Assembly (NCBI GenBank): GCA_002404155.1
Contig: DHJC01000035.1
Coordinates: 1 to 23,776, forward strand
Source: Chloroflexi bacterium UBA4730
Lineage (GTDB): Bacteria > Chloroflexota > Limnocylindria > P2-11E
Direction of reading: 5' to 3'
Length of the DNA: 23,776 nt
In this document: piece after piece, positions 7,360 to 15,109 of the stretch
How positions within the stretch are numbered: the first letter of the stretch is position 1
Layout of the letters: the number at the start of each line of letters is the position of its first letter
Made by a program: the position numbers and the translations under genes
The notes under the pieces: generated by a model
What the model was told of the DNA's origin: nothing
Databases searched by the model: none
What the model saw: only the letters and a program-made list of their open reading frames with translations

Positions 7360-7845
7360 ATGTCTCGCTCGCTCGGCAGCGCGCTCCCCACGGAACTGGC
7401 GGTGCTCCTAGACGGCAGCGACCTGCGGCGCCGCGAGGGTCTCACGTTCTTGCTCGTCACGGTAGCCGAGGGGGCGTGGCCGCACGTGGCGCTGCTGAGC
7501 GTCGGCGAGGTCGTGGCCACCTCGGAGCGGGAGCTGCGGTTCGCGCTCTGGACCGACACGACCACCACCAGGAACCTGACCGCCGCCGGCCCGGCCACCC
7601 TGATGCTGGTGCATGGCCGCGCCACCTATCACGTGCGCCTGTCGGCCCGGCGCGAGCCGGACCTCGCCCTCGCACACGCCAGGCGCGCCTTCTTCGTGGC
7701 TTCCGTCGAGGAGGTCCTCGAGGACGCCGTCTCCTACGCGGAGCTCACTTCAGGCGTCCGCTTCCGGCTGACCGATCCGGAGGAGACCGTCCCGATGTGG
7801 GAGGAAACGGTCGCGGCCATGCGGGCCGCCGCCGTCACCGGCTGA
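7360..7845 (+). CDS. Pyridoxamine-5'-phosphate-oxidase-like FMN-binding split-barrel protein
   Basis: 161 residues from ATG 7360, chosen because GGAGG lies eight bases upstream and the in-frame extension to 7243 is not conserved-looking. The fold is suggested by successive beta strands: TFLLVTV, PHVALLSVGEVVA, RELRFALWTDTTTTRNL, PATLMLVHGRATYHVRL. The spacing of a small-molecule-facing strand and the WTDTTTTRNL helix start is typical of PPOX-class proteins that bind FMN or F420. The gene is divergent from the IclR operon across a 116-bp region, so IclR may also control it; a role as an accessory flavin reductase is only a guess. No promoter is obvious on this strand. A GC-rich hairpin follows the stop. 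Confidence 0.7.
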   Translation: MSRSLGSALPTELAVLLDGSDLRRREGLTFLLVTVAEGAWPHVALLSVGEVVATSERELRFALWTDTTTTRNLTAAGPATLMLVHGRATYHVRLSARREPDLALAHARRAFFVASVEEVLEDAVSYAELTSGVRFRLTDPEETVPMWEETVAAMRAAAVTG

Positions 7846-7857
7846 GGTGTCTCGCCG

Positions 7858-7876
7858 AGGCCCGCGATCAGGGCCT
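7858..7876 (+). terminator. GC-rich hairpin after the split-barrel gene
   Basis: AGGCCC (7858-7863), a seven-base loop and GGGCCT (7871-7876) form a perfect six-pair stem 12 bases after the stop codon. There is no run of T after it, so it is terminator-like but not a classical intrinsic terminator. Confidence 0.4.
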
Positions 7877-7938
7877 GACCATCGAGAGCCACTCATCGAG
7901 GCCGCGGACAGTGATCGTCGGTGACGGTGCGGCTGCGT

Positions 7939-8050
7939 CCCCTTGAGTTCTCTGGATGAATGGCAACCCCACGGATGAGGTTGTGACCGAAGCATAGACG
8001 AGCGCACGCGTGCGAGCCGGCACGAACTCACGCGACCGCGCACGGCAGAC
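7939..8050 (-). pseudogene. Recombinase tail copy 2; left arm of the direct repeat flanking the cyclase gene
   Basis: Bases from 7939 to about 8012 match 11576 to about 11649 with three mismatches that I count; weaker similarity continues on both sides. The minus strand reads VPARTRALVYASVTTSSVG followed by LPFIQRTQGD, the same peptide tail as copies 1 and 3. The WFDE segment present in copies 1 and 3 is missing, so this is the shortest copy. It ends about 75 bases before the cyclase start. No recombinase catalytic region is nearby. Confidence 0.6.
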
Positions 8051-8111
8051 GACGGATGGCGTACGAGGGCGCTCGCGCGTACCTTCACCGACGACGGCTG
8101 GTCGCTCGGCC

Positions 8112-8120
8112 GGGGGGGGG
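8112..8120 (+). repeat. Nine-G homopolymer at the ribosome-binding position of the cyclase gene
   Basis: An uninterrupted run of nine G ends five bases before the GTG start at 8126, where a Shine-Dalgarno sequence would sit. Length changes in such tracts are a known route to phase variation of translation, and also a common place for sequencing error. Confidence 0.7.
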
Positions 8121-8125
8121 CGCTC

Positions 8126-11100
8126 GTGAAGTGCTGGCGCTGCGCATTCGAGAACGCCGAGGGCGCGAAGTTCTGCTCGAACTGCGGGGCGCCGCAGCTG
8201 TCGCAGCGCGCGGCCGAGGGCGAGCGCCGCGTGGTCACCGTGCTGTTCTGCGACGTGAAGGGCTCGACCACGCTGGCCGAGACGCTCGACCGGAGGACTG
8301 GGGCGAGGTCATGCGCGGCGCCTTCGGCGTGCTCACGGGCGCCGTCGAGCGCTACGACGGCACGGTCGCCCGCGTCATGGGGGACGCGGTGCTCGCGTAT
8401 TTCGGCGCTCCCAAGGCGCACGAGGACGACGCCGAGCGCGCGGCGCTCGCCGCCCTCGAGATGCGCCTCAACGCCGCCACGTACGCCGAGCGCCTCCGCG
8501 CCGAGCGCGGGATCGCCGAGCTCGCGATCAGAATCGGGATCAACACCGGCCTCGCGGTGCTCGGCGACGGGACCGGCAGGGGCATCGAGTACACGGCCAT
8601 GGGCGACGCGGTGAACGTCGCCGCGCGGCTGCAGTCAGCGGCCTCGCCGGGCTCGATCGTCGTCGGCGACGAAACGCGCAAGCAGCTCGAGGCGTTCTTC
8701 GAGCTGCGGCCTCTCGGATCACTCGAGGTGAAAGGCCGCACGGCCGCCGTCCCCGCCTTCGAGCTCCTCGGACGGCGGGCCGCTGCGCAGCGCACGACGG
8801 TGCCGATCGTGGGTCGCGACCGGGAGCTCGCGATCCTGCGGGAGGCCGTGGCCGACGTGCGTGGCGGCCGGGGCCGGATCGTCGCGCTCGTCGGCGACGC
8901 CGGCGTGGGCAAGAGCCGGCTGATCGACGAGGTGCGCTCGGCCTGGGCCACGGCCGGTGGCGGTCCCTGGAGCGAGGCTCGCGGGCAGTCGTATGGGTCC
9001 GGGCAGCCCTACCACCTGCTGCGCCAGCAGATCCTCAGCGCCTGCGGCGCGACGGACGACGAGCCGGCCGCATCGGTGCGGGCGAAAGTGGCGACCGGTC
9101 TCGCCCGAGCGGAGCTCGAGCCGAACAGTGTCGCGGCGATGCTCGTGATGCTTGGCATGAGCGACGATGCGGCGCTGACGGGCGAGGCGCTCCGCAACGA
9201 GATCGCGCGCATCAACGAAGCGCTCGTGCGCCGGCGCTTCCGCGACGAGCCGGGGGTGAACGTCTTCGACGACCTGCACTGGAGCGACCCGACGTCCGTC
9301 GACCTCCTGCTCAAACTGTTCGCGCTCGCGGACGAGCTGCCGGTGCTCTTCCTCGTGGCGTTCCGGCCCGATCGGCAGTCGCCGGCCTGGCGGCTGCGGC
9401 AACAGGCCGAGACCGACTTCCCGCACCTGTGGACGGAGGTCACCCTCGATCGGCTGAGCGACGCAGAGAGCGAGGCGCTGCTCGGCGAGCTCGTGCCCGG
9501 CGCGACGCTCCCGGACGGCCTGCGCCGACGGATCCTCGAGAAGGCCGAGGGCAACCCGCTGTTCCTTGAGGAGATCGTGCGCGCGCTCGCCGACGCGCAA
9601 GCTCTCGTGCGGTCCGAGGACGGTACCTGGCGGGTCACGGAGGGGGCGGTGGACGTGCCGGTCCCCGAGAGCGTGCACGCGCTCATCGCGGCGCGCATCG
9701 ACCGGCTCGACGAGCCCGCGCGACAGACGCTCCAGGCCGCGTCGGTGATCGGCCGGACCTTCGGCTACCGCGTACTGCAGCGGGTCGCGGAGCTGAACGG
9801 GCAGCTCGACAAGCAGCTCTCGACGCTGCAGCGCGTCGAACTCGTCCGCGAGGTCGGGCGCGACCCTGAGCGGCGCTTTGCCTTCCGCCACCCGCTCACG
9901 CAGGACGCCGCGTATCGCACGATCCTCCAGCGGCGCCGGCACGATCTCCACCGTAAGGTCGGCGAGACGCTCGCGGAGCTGTACGCCGACCGGCGCGACG
10001 AGTACGCGGGCGAGATCGGCGCGCACTTCGCCGAAGCCGGTGACCCACGCGCGGTCGAGTTCCTGCGCCAGGCGGGCGACCGCGCGATGCGGCTCCACGC
10101 GGTCGAAGACGCGCTCGCGCACTACACGCGCGCGCTCGACCTGGCGCGGAAGGCCGGCGCGGACGACGCGATGCTCGAGCCGCTCTTCAGCGCGAAGGGC
10201 CGCGCGCACGAGCTGCGCGGCGAGTTCGACCAGGCCGCGGCGCTCTACGAGGAGATGGAGCGCGTCGCGCGCGAGCGCGGCGATGTGCCAATGGAGCTCC
10301 AGGCGGTCGCGCGCCGGGTCATCGTCCACGGCGCGCCGACGAGCGTTCGCGACCTACCGAAGGCGCAGGACCTCCTGGAGCGCGCCCTCCCGAAGGCGCG
10401 GGAGCTCGGCGATCGCGCGACCCTCGCTCGCCTGGAATGGGGTCACCTCATGGTCGCGGCCTGGTCGGATCGTCTCGACGAGGCACGCGGCGCGGGCGCC
10501 GAGGCGGCCGCGTTGGCGCGCCAGGCCGGCGAGCGCGAGCTGCTCGCGTTCGTGCTGAACGACCTGAGCAGGATGCAGGAGGGCCGTTACGACGCCGCGT
10601 TCGGGGGAGAAGCGGCGACGTTGTTCCGCGAGCTCGGGAACCTCGTGATGCTCACGGACGCGCTCAGCACCGCGGCGATGGGACGCCTCACGGTGGGCGA
10701 GTACGACAGCGCGCTCGCCGCCGCGCTCGAGGCCCGCGAGATCGCCGATCGGATCGGCAACCCGTGGGCCCGGTCGTATAGCGGGATGGTCCGCGGCTAC
10801 GTCCACTTCGATCGTGGCGAATGGGGGACCGCGATCGAGGTGTGGGAGGACGCGATCCGTTACGGCGAGAAGGCCGGCTTCCTCGTGGTGCGCGTCGGCC
10901 CTCGGGCGGACCTCGCGACCCTGTACCACTCCGCGGGAGCACCCGAGAAGGCCGAGGAGCACCTTCGCGCCGCGCGCGAGCTCGGGGAGCGCGCCCTCCC
11001 TGACCAGCTGGGCTGGGTCATCTCCGCGGAGATCCGCGCGGCGCTCGCGCGCGGCGACGTCCGCGAGGCGCGGCGCCTCGCGGACGACGCGCTGACCCGA

Positions 11101-11583
11101 TCCGCGCGAACACCTACCGGGGGAGGCTTCATAGACCTGGCCGTGGCCGACGTCGAGCTCGCAGAGGGACGGACCGACGCGGCGATCGCGCGTGCGGCCT
11201 CGCACGCCGCCGAGCCGGACGGGTCCCACCCGCGGTCGAAGGCGTTCGAAGCCGACTGGGACCTCCTCGTCGGGAAGGCTCAGCTCCTGCGTGACGACCT
11301 CGATGCCGCGAACGTCGCGCTGGCGCGGGGCGTCGAGCGGGCGCGGGTACGCGGTGCGCGGCGGGTCCTGTGGCTGCTCGCGCGCGTGTGGGCGGACGTC
11401 GCCGAGGCGCGCGGCGACACCGCGTTCGCGCGCAGCCAGCGGGACGAGGCTCGCGCGCACGCGTCCGCGATCGCCGCCTCGCTCGCGAGCGTCGGGCTCG
11501 CGGACCGGTTCCGCGCTCTGCCTGAGGTCCGCGCGACCGTCAAGGGCAGACCGTGGCGTGAGGGTGTGGTTGTGACCCCTTGA
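8126..11583 (+). CDS. Class III nucleotide cyclase with zinc ribbon, AAA ATPase and TPR-like C-terminus (one frameshift)
   Basis: Begins at GTG 8126 with a zinc ribbon (Cys3, Cys6, Cys17, Cys20), then the cyclase domain: VTVLFCDVKGST with metal ligand Asp43, MGDAVLAYFG with the second ligand Asp87 (corrected numbering), and GIEYTAMGDAVNVAARLQ. At about 8291 the frame shifts: AETLD continues as EDWGEVMRGAF in the next frame, so one C of CCC appears missing. After the cyclase come an STAND/AAA ATPase (Walker A GDAGVGKSR near residue 257; Walker B VNVFDDLHW) and about 550 residues of helical repeats. Total about 1,152 residues, normal for this signalling family, which makes cAMP or cGMP in response to protein partners. 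The last codons (REGVVVTP) lie in the right-hand recombinase-tail repeat. If the frameshift is real the cyclase half is not made in frame with the rest. Confidence 0.85.
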
Positions 11584-11738
11584 GCTCTCTGGATGAATGG
11601 CAACCCCACCGATGAGGTTGTGACCGAAGCATAGACGAGCTCACGCGTGCGAGCGGCCAGCACGAACGCGAGTGACTCCGCGCGGCGGCTGATGCGGACT
11701 TCGTCAAACCACTTGTCGACGAACCCATTCATGAACAC
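11576..11738 (-). pseudogene. Recombinase tail copy 3; right arm of the direct repeat flanking the cyclase gene
   Basis: The minus strand encodes GFVDKWFDEVRISRRAESLA, then ARTRELVYASVTTSSVG and LPFIQRAQG. It matches copy 1 in the WFDE and RRAE part and is almost identical in DNA to copy 2 over its 3' part. The stop codon of the cyclase gene (11581-11583) lies inside it. Upstream of about 11735 the recombinase similarity is lost. Confidence 0.6.
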
Positions 11739-11771
11739 ACGACGACTCGCGATGTTCCGTTGTATGGGCGA

Positions 11772-12367
11772 TTAGGGAATGACCGGCGTAACGATCCAGG
11801 TCCTCCTCTTGGCGCCCGCCTCATCGGGCTCCCGCCACACGAGCGCGCTGGGGTACGCGTGCAGCTCGGACGCCGGCGCGAAGTCGAGCGTCTTTCCCGT
11901 GGCGACGTCGTAGAGACGGCTCGAACCGCCGGGGCAAAAGAAGGCGACGTGCCGCTGCGTGGCGCGCTCGTAGCCGCAGTACGTCTCCGAGGCGCCCACG
12001 CGCGTCGCTGCGCCGGTCGCAAGATCGACCACGTCGGCTTGCCTGACCGTCGTCAGCATTAAGCCCACACTCCACACCACCTTGCCGGCGGAAAACGTCA
12101 CCCATCCCGGGTGCTCATCTCCACCGGGCGCCGCGGCGCCGCGCGTCGCGACAGAGCGTGCGCGTCCGTCCTCATACAGAAAGAGCTCGGCATCGAGTGC
12201 ACTGCCGCTGAGAGAGAAGGTGGCTATGCGACGCGCCCAGCCTCGTCGAGGTCGAATGCGACGCCATCGGGCGCCGTGTAGATCACGTTGCCGGGCCCGC
12301 CGCGATCCGAGAGGACCAGTTCGTTGCGCGTGCCCGTTGGTCGCAGCCAGACTGCGCTAAGGGTCAC
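11772..12367 (-). pseudogene. Beta-propeller-like protein of unknown function, one frameshift
   Basis: Translation from GTG 12367 reads VTLSAVWLRPTGTRNELVLS, then VIYTAPDGVAFDLDEAGRVA and meets a stop at 12224. In a frame shifted by one missing base the protein continues IATFSLSGSALDAELFLYED and runs to 11772, including VVDLATGAATRV and RLYDVATGKTLDF, repeats typical of WD40/TolB-like blades. Corrected length is about 198 residues, only two or three blades, so the gene is probably also truncated at the N-terminus. It starts seven bases after the cupin stop and appears to be third in a hemerythrin-cupin operon. No function can be assigned. Confidence 0.5.
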
Positions 12368-12374
12368 CGCAGAT

Positions 12375-12794
12375 TCAAGTCCCCACCCCTCCGCCGGGAG
12401 TCGTACGCCCCACCTTGCGTTCCAGCGCGAGAGTGAGCAGGAAGGACGCGTCGCGTCGCGCCGTGACCGCGTGCGTGACGTTCGGAGCGAGGACCAGCAG
12501 GCCGCCGGGTCCCAGGTCGGCGGGGCCCTCCGGCGTGACGACTCGCAGGGCACCGCGCAAGACGTGGATGGTGACGTTGCCCTTCGCGCGATGTTGAGCC
12601 ATCGAGGCACCCGTGCGGAGTGCGACCACTTCGACTCTAAGCCGTCCGGCGTTCACGAGAGTCTTGGCCGTACGCCCCGAACGCCGGTATGCGGCGGACT
12701 GCCCGATGGCGGTCGCCTCGCCGCGAAGCGCGAAGCTCAGCACGTTCCCCTTCAGCCGATGCGTCCGCAAGTACGTGTGGCCCAGCTGTGGCAT
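12375..12794 (-). CDS. Cupin-domain protein
   Basis: 139 residues. The first cupin motif is around MAQHRAKGNVTIHVLRGALR and the second around GGLLVLAPNVTHAV. Only some of the usual metal-binding histidines are present, and the first motif has Lys-Gly-Asn where many relatives have the second His, so metal binding may be weak or absent. The start at 12794 has AAAGGGG about 10 bases upstream, inside the end of the hemerythrin gene five bases away, so the two are co-transcribed. Small cupins of this type are often found next to hemerythrins and stress genes; the biochemical role is unknown. Confidence 0.75.
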   Translation of the reverse strand: MPQLGHTYLRTHRLKGNVLSFALRGEATAIGQSAAYRRSGRTAKTLVNAGRLRVEVVALRTGASMAQHRAKGNVTIHVLRGALRVVTPEGPADLGPGGLLVLAPNVTHAVTARRDASFLLTLALERKVGRTTPGGGVGT

Positions 12795-12799
12795 GTTCG

Positions 12800-13294
12800 T
12801 CAGACCCCTTTCGCCTTCGTCGCGGCCGCTTCCATCGCCTCGAACATCCGCGTCGCGTCGCCCTGCGTCAGCCGCTGGTCGAGGAGCGGAAGGTACGCCT
12901 CCTCTTCTTTGTGGAAGTGGAGCTCCACTAGGACGTAGAGCCCGTAGAGCACCATCCGAAGCTCGTTCTCCTGCGGGCGCGTCAGGACCCCAGATGCCAT
13001 CTTCGCCTTCATCTCGCCGAGGAGCCGGGTTTGGCGTCCCACCTCCACGTGGTCAAGGCTCATCGTCCGCGTCGCCCCGGGCGCCCCGAGCAGCGTGTCG
13101 ATGATGGGGTAGAGCGCGTCGTCTTCCGCCTTCGCGTGAGGGATGAGATGACCGGTCAGGAACTCCTCCGCCTCGCGGACCTTGGCGGCAAGCTCCGTCG
13201 CGGAGCTCTCGCCGATCGCGTCTGCGGCGACGCGCAGTGCCTCGACGTGGGGAAGCAGCTCGGCGTGCTCGTCCCGCAGTGGTTGGGTAAGCAT
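12800..13294 (-). CDS. Hemerythrin-like (HHE) protein
   Basis: 164 residues with the four-helix HHE pattern: LRDEHAELLPHVEAL, GHLIPHAKAEDDALY, MSLDHVEV and VELHFHKEEEAYLPLL. The His and acidic residues would bind a di-iron centre, as in proteins that bind or sense O2, NO or peroxide. ATG 13294 is preferred over the upstream in-frame ATG at 13342 because it has AGGAGGGA seven bases upstream and begins just before the first helix. It is first in a minus-strand hemerythrin-cupin-propeller set. A damaged close paralog lies at 19027. Confidence 0.85.
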   Translation of the reverse strand: MLTQPLRDEHAELLPHVEALRVAADAIGESSATELAAKVREAEEFLTGHLIPHAKAEDDALYPIIDTLLGAPGATRTMSLDHVEVGRQTRLLGEMKAKMASGVLTRPQENELRMVLYGLYVLVELHFHKEEEAYLPLLDQRLTQGDATRMFEAMEAAATKAKGV

Positions 13295-13470
13295 CGGACG
13301 TCCCTCCTGCGCCGATGCTCGCACCTGAATGCCTCGATGCAAGTGCCCCTTCGCGAAGACGCTCGTTGTGGCGTTCGCTGCCGAGACAGGTGCGGCTGTC
13401 GCTCGCCGGTCGGACAGCGACGGACCTCGCTAAGGGTCACGACGCCGGCCGCAGACAGCAGCGAGGCAGC

Positions 13471-13498
13471 CCATCGGTGCGTGTGCCGTGACCGATGG
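13471..13498. terminator. Perfect 8-bp inverted repeat downstream of the P450 gene
   Basis: CCATCGGT (13471-13478) and ACCGATGG (13491-13498) flank a 12-base loop, 20 bases beyond the P450 stop. It may terminate P450 transcription, but there is no T tract, so a regulator-binding palindrome upstream of the hemerythrin operon is an alternative. I see nothing else between 13295 and 13518. Confidence 0.4.
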
Positions 13499-13518
13499 TT
13501 CTAACGCCCGGCCGACCC

Positions 13519-14646
13519 TCAACCGAATCGGAGGGGGAGCGCGCCAAGGCCGTTGCTCGGGTAGACGGCGCGACGCGGAGCCTCGCCTACGAGCTCGAAC
13601 CGCTGAGTGCGCGCAAGGAGCTCCTCGAGCGCCACACGCATCTCGAGGCGGGCGAGCGGTGCACCGAGGCAGACGTGGATGCCCTGACCCCAGACGAGGC
13701 CGGCATCGATTCCGCGGTGGAGCCGGACCGCCTCCGGATCCTCGAACGCGCGCGGATCACGGTTCGCCGCGATCCACATCAGCGTCAGACTCGCGCCCTC
13801 CGGGATCGTCCCTCCCTGGATCTCCACCTCGCGCGTCGTGGTCCGCCGATTCGCGACCAGCGGATCGTCTGCCCGCATGATCTCCTCTACCGCCATCGGG
13901 ATGAGCGACGGATCGGCTCGCAGTCGCTGCTGGAGCTTCGGCTGCTCGGCCAAGTGGAGGACCAGGATGCTCAAGCCGGCAGCCACCGTCCCGTGTCCTG
14001 CGGTCCAGTTGCGCAGGATGTTGACGATCTGCTCGTCGTCGAGCGCCCTGCCCTCGACCGACGTCGCCAGCAGGCCATCGGTCACGTCGTCAACGGTGTC
14101 CGGTGAGGCGCGATGCGCGGCCAAGTTGGCTTTGACGTGCTCAGAGAAGAGGCTTGCCAGCGCCTTGCCAGCCGCCGGATCCCTGGTGAAGGCGGCCTGC
14201 TGGTTGCCATGCGTCCAGCCGCCGAGGCATTCCCACAGCTGCTCGGGCCAGCCGAGGAAGGCGCACAGCGTCTTCAGCGGGAACGGCGTCGCGAAGGCAT
14301 CCATGAACTCAGCCTCGCCACCGGCGAGCATCGGTTCCAGAAGGTCCGCCGCGATCCGGCGGCAGCGCGGTTCGAGTGCCCCCACCTGGACCGCACTGAA
14401 GCGAGGCGCAAGAGCATCGCGGTATCGGCCGTGGAGGGGTGGGTCCATTCCGTTCGGGATCGCCGGATGCCGCGACGCGCTGCTGTACGTCTCCGGATCG
14501 GCCAGGACGTCGGTAACATCCTGGTGACGGAACAACGACCAGCCCATGAACTCGCTGTGCGCGACCGGGCACTGCTCCCGCATGTCGTCGTACGCCCGGC
14601 GCTGGTCCTCCAGGACTGATGGATCACGCGGGTCCCAATCATCCAT
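13519..14646 (-). CDS. Cytochrome P450
   Basis: 375 residues, a soluble bacterial P450. The heme-binding loop is WGQGIHVCLGAPLARLE with thiolate ligand Cys326; the EXXR motif is VEEIMRADDP. The I-helix reads NWTAGHGTVAAG: the conserved Thr is present, but the acidic residue usually before it is Gly, so proton delivery may differ from standard P450s. No ferredoxin or ferredoxin reductase gene is adjacent. The start at 14646 (MDDWDPRDPSVLEDQRRAY) fits the family's N-terminus, though its ribosome-binding site is weak. Substrate is unknown. It is transcribed toward the hemerythrin operon and ends in a palindrome. Confidence 0.92.
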   Translation of the reverse strand: MDDWDPRDPSVLEDQRRAYDDMREQCPVAHSEFMGWSLFRHQDVTDVLADPETYSSASRHPAIPNGMDPPLHGRYRDALAPRFSAVQVGALEPRCRRIAADLLEPMLAGGEAEFMDAFATPFPLKTLCAFLGWPEQLWECLGGWTHGNQQAAFTRDPAAGKALASLFSEHVKANLAAHRASPDTVDDVTDGLLATSVEGRALDDEQIVNILRNWTAGHGTVAAGLSILVLHLAEQPKLQQRLRADPSLIPMAVEEIMRADDPLVANRRTTTREVEIQGGTIPEGASLTLMWIAANRDPRAFEDPEAVRLHRGIDAGLVWGQGIHVCLGAPLARLEMRVALEELLARTQRFELVGEAPRRAVYPSNGLGALPLRFG

Positions 14647-14753
14647 CGTTCACGGTGTCGCTCAACAATCCTCTTCCGCGTCCTCGCTGGGCCGATGGGG
14701 TGGCTTTTGCAAGTGTGCAGCGCTAGTCAAGCGCCGTCGAAGCCCGTGTGAAC

Positions 14754-14797
14754 GCTCAGCGACTTTGACAGGGGAATCTGCTCAGCGACTTTGTCAG
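14754..14797. mobile_element. Probable insertion-sequence end (repeated 18-bp motif)
   Basis: GCTCAGCGACTTTGACAG (14754-14771) is repeated as GCTCAGCGACTTTGTCAG (14780-14797), one mismatch, period 26. On the minus strand the outer copy begins CTGACAAAGTCG. Paired copies of a terminal motif with TGACA-type ends recall the ends of IS21-like elements. No transposase gene and no opposite end are present, so this would be a solo end. The rest of the 283-bp gap between the P450 and acetyltransferase remnant (14647-14929) holds nothing I recognise. Confidence 0.4.
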
Positions 14798-14929
14798 TAC
14801 CCAAGGGGAGCGAAGGGACGAAGTCGTCGTGCAGGTGGGGGCAGGGCTCGATCGTTTTCGCCATGACGCCATGGGAGCACGATCTCGGCCCACGCAAACG
14901 CCCGGACGAGTGCGCGCTATGTTGCCCTG

Positions 14930-15109
14930 ATGCGAACACTCGAGACCGACAGGCTGATCATCCGCGCGTTCGTGCTCGAGGACGCCGAGACGTACTCGCA
15001 AGTGCTCGATCCCTCAGCCTGTGCGTCGATCGACGCACCGCGTGCATCGGCGAGAGCGGCAGTTCGCAGGGGCCCCTTCGTCGACATCGTGCGAGACCTG
15101 CTGCGGTGA
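14930..15109 (+). pseudogene. N-terminal fragment of a GNAT (RimJ/RimL-type) acetyltransferase
   Basis: ATG 14930 encodes MRTLETDRLIIRAFVLEDAE followed by TYSQVLD, the standard beginning of RimJ/RimL-like N-acetyltransferases (strand 1 and helix 1). After about residue 30 the similarity stops and unrelated codons follow to a stop at 15107-15109, giving 59 residues. The acetyl-CoA-binding region is absent, so no activity is expected. The stop overlaps the GTG start of aconitase by four bases. There is no ribosome-binding site; a TATGTT six bases before the ATG could be a -10 for a leaderless message. Confidence 0.6.

Noticed and set aside
8285..8295. Programmed -1 frameshift in the cyclase gene
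   Set aside because: No slippery heptamer or downstream pseudoknot is evident; a single missing C in ACCCG explains it more simply.
8719..10329. A 536-residue minus-strand reading
   Set aside because: Antisense shadow of the AAA and TPR part of the cyclase gene, which carries clear Walker motifs.
7939..11653. The direct repeats as attL/attR of a genomic island
   Set aside because: The interval has no integrase, and the repeats are explained by coding homology of recombinase tails; a third diverged copy lies outside. A cassette-like arrangement is kept as a finding instead.
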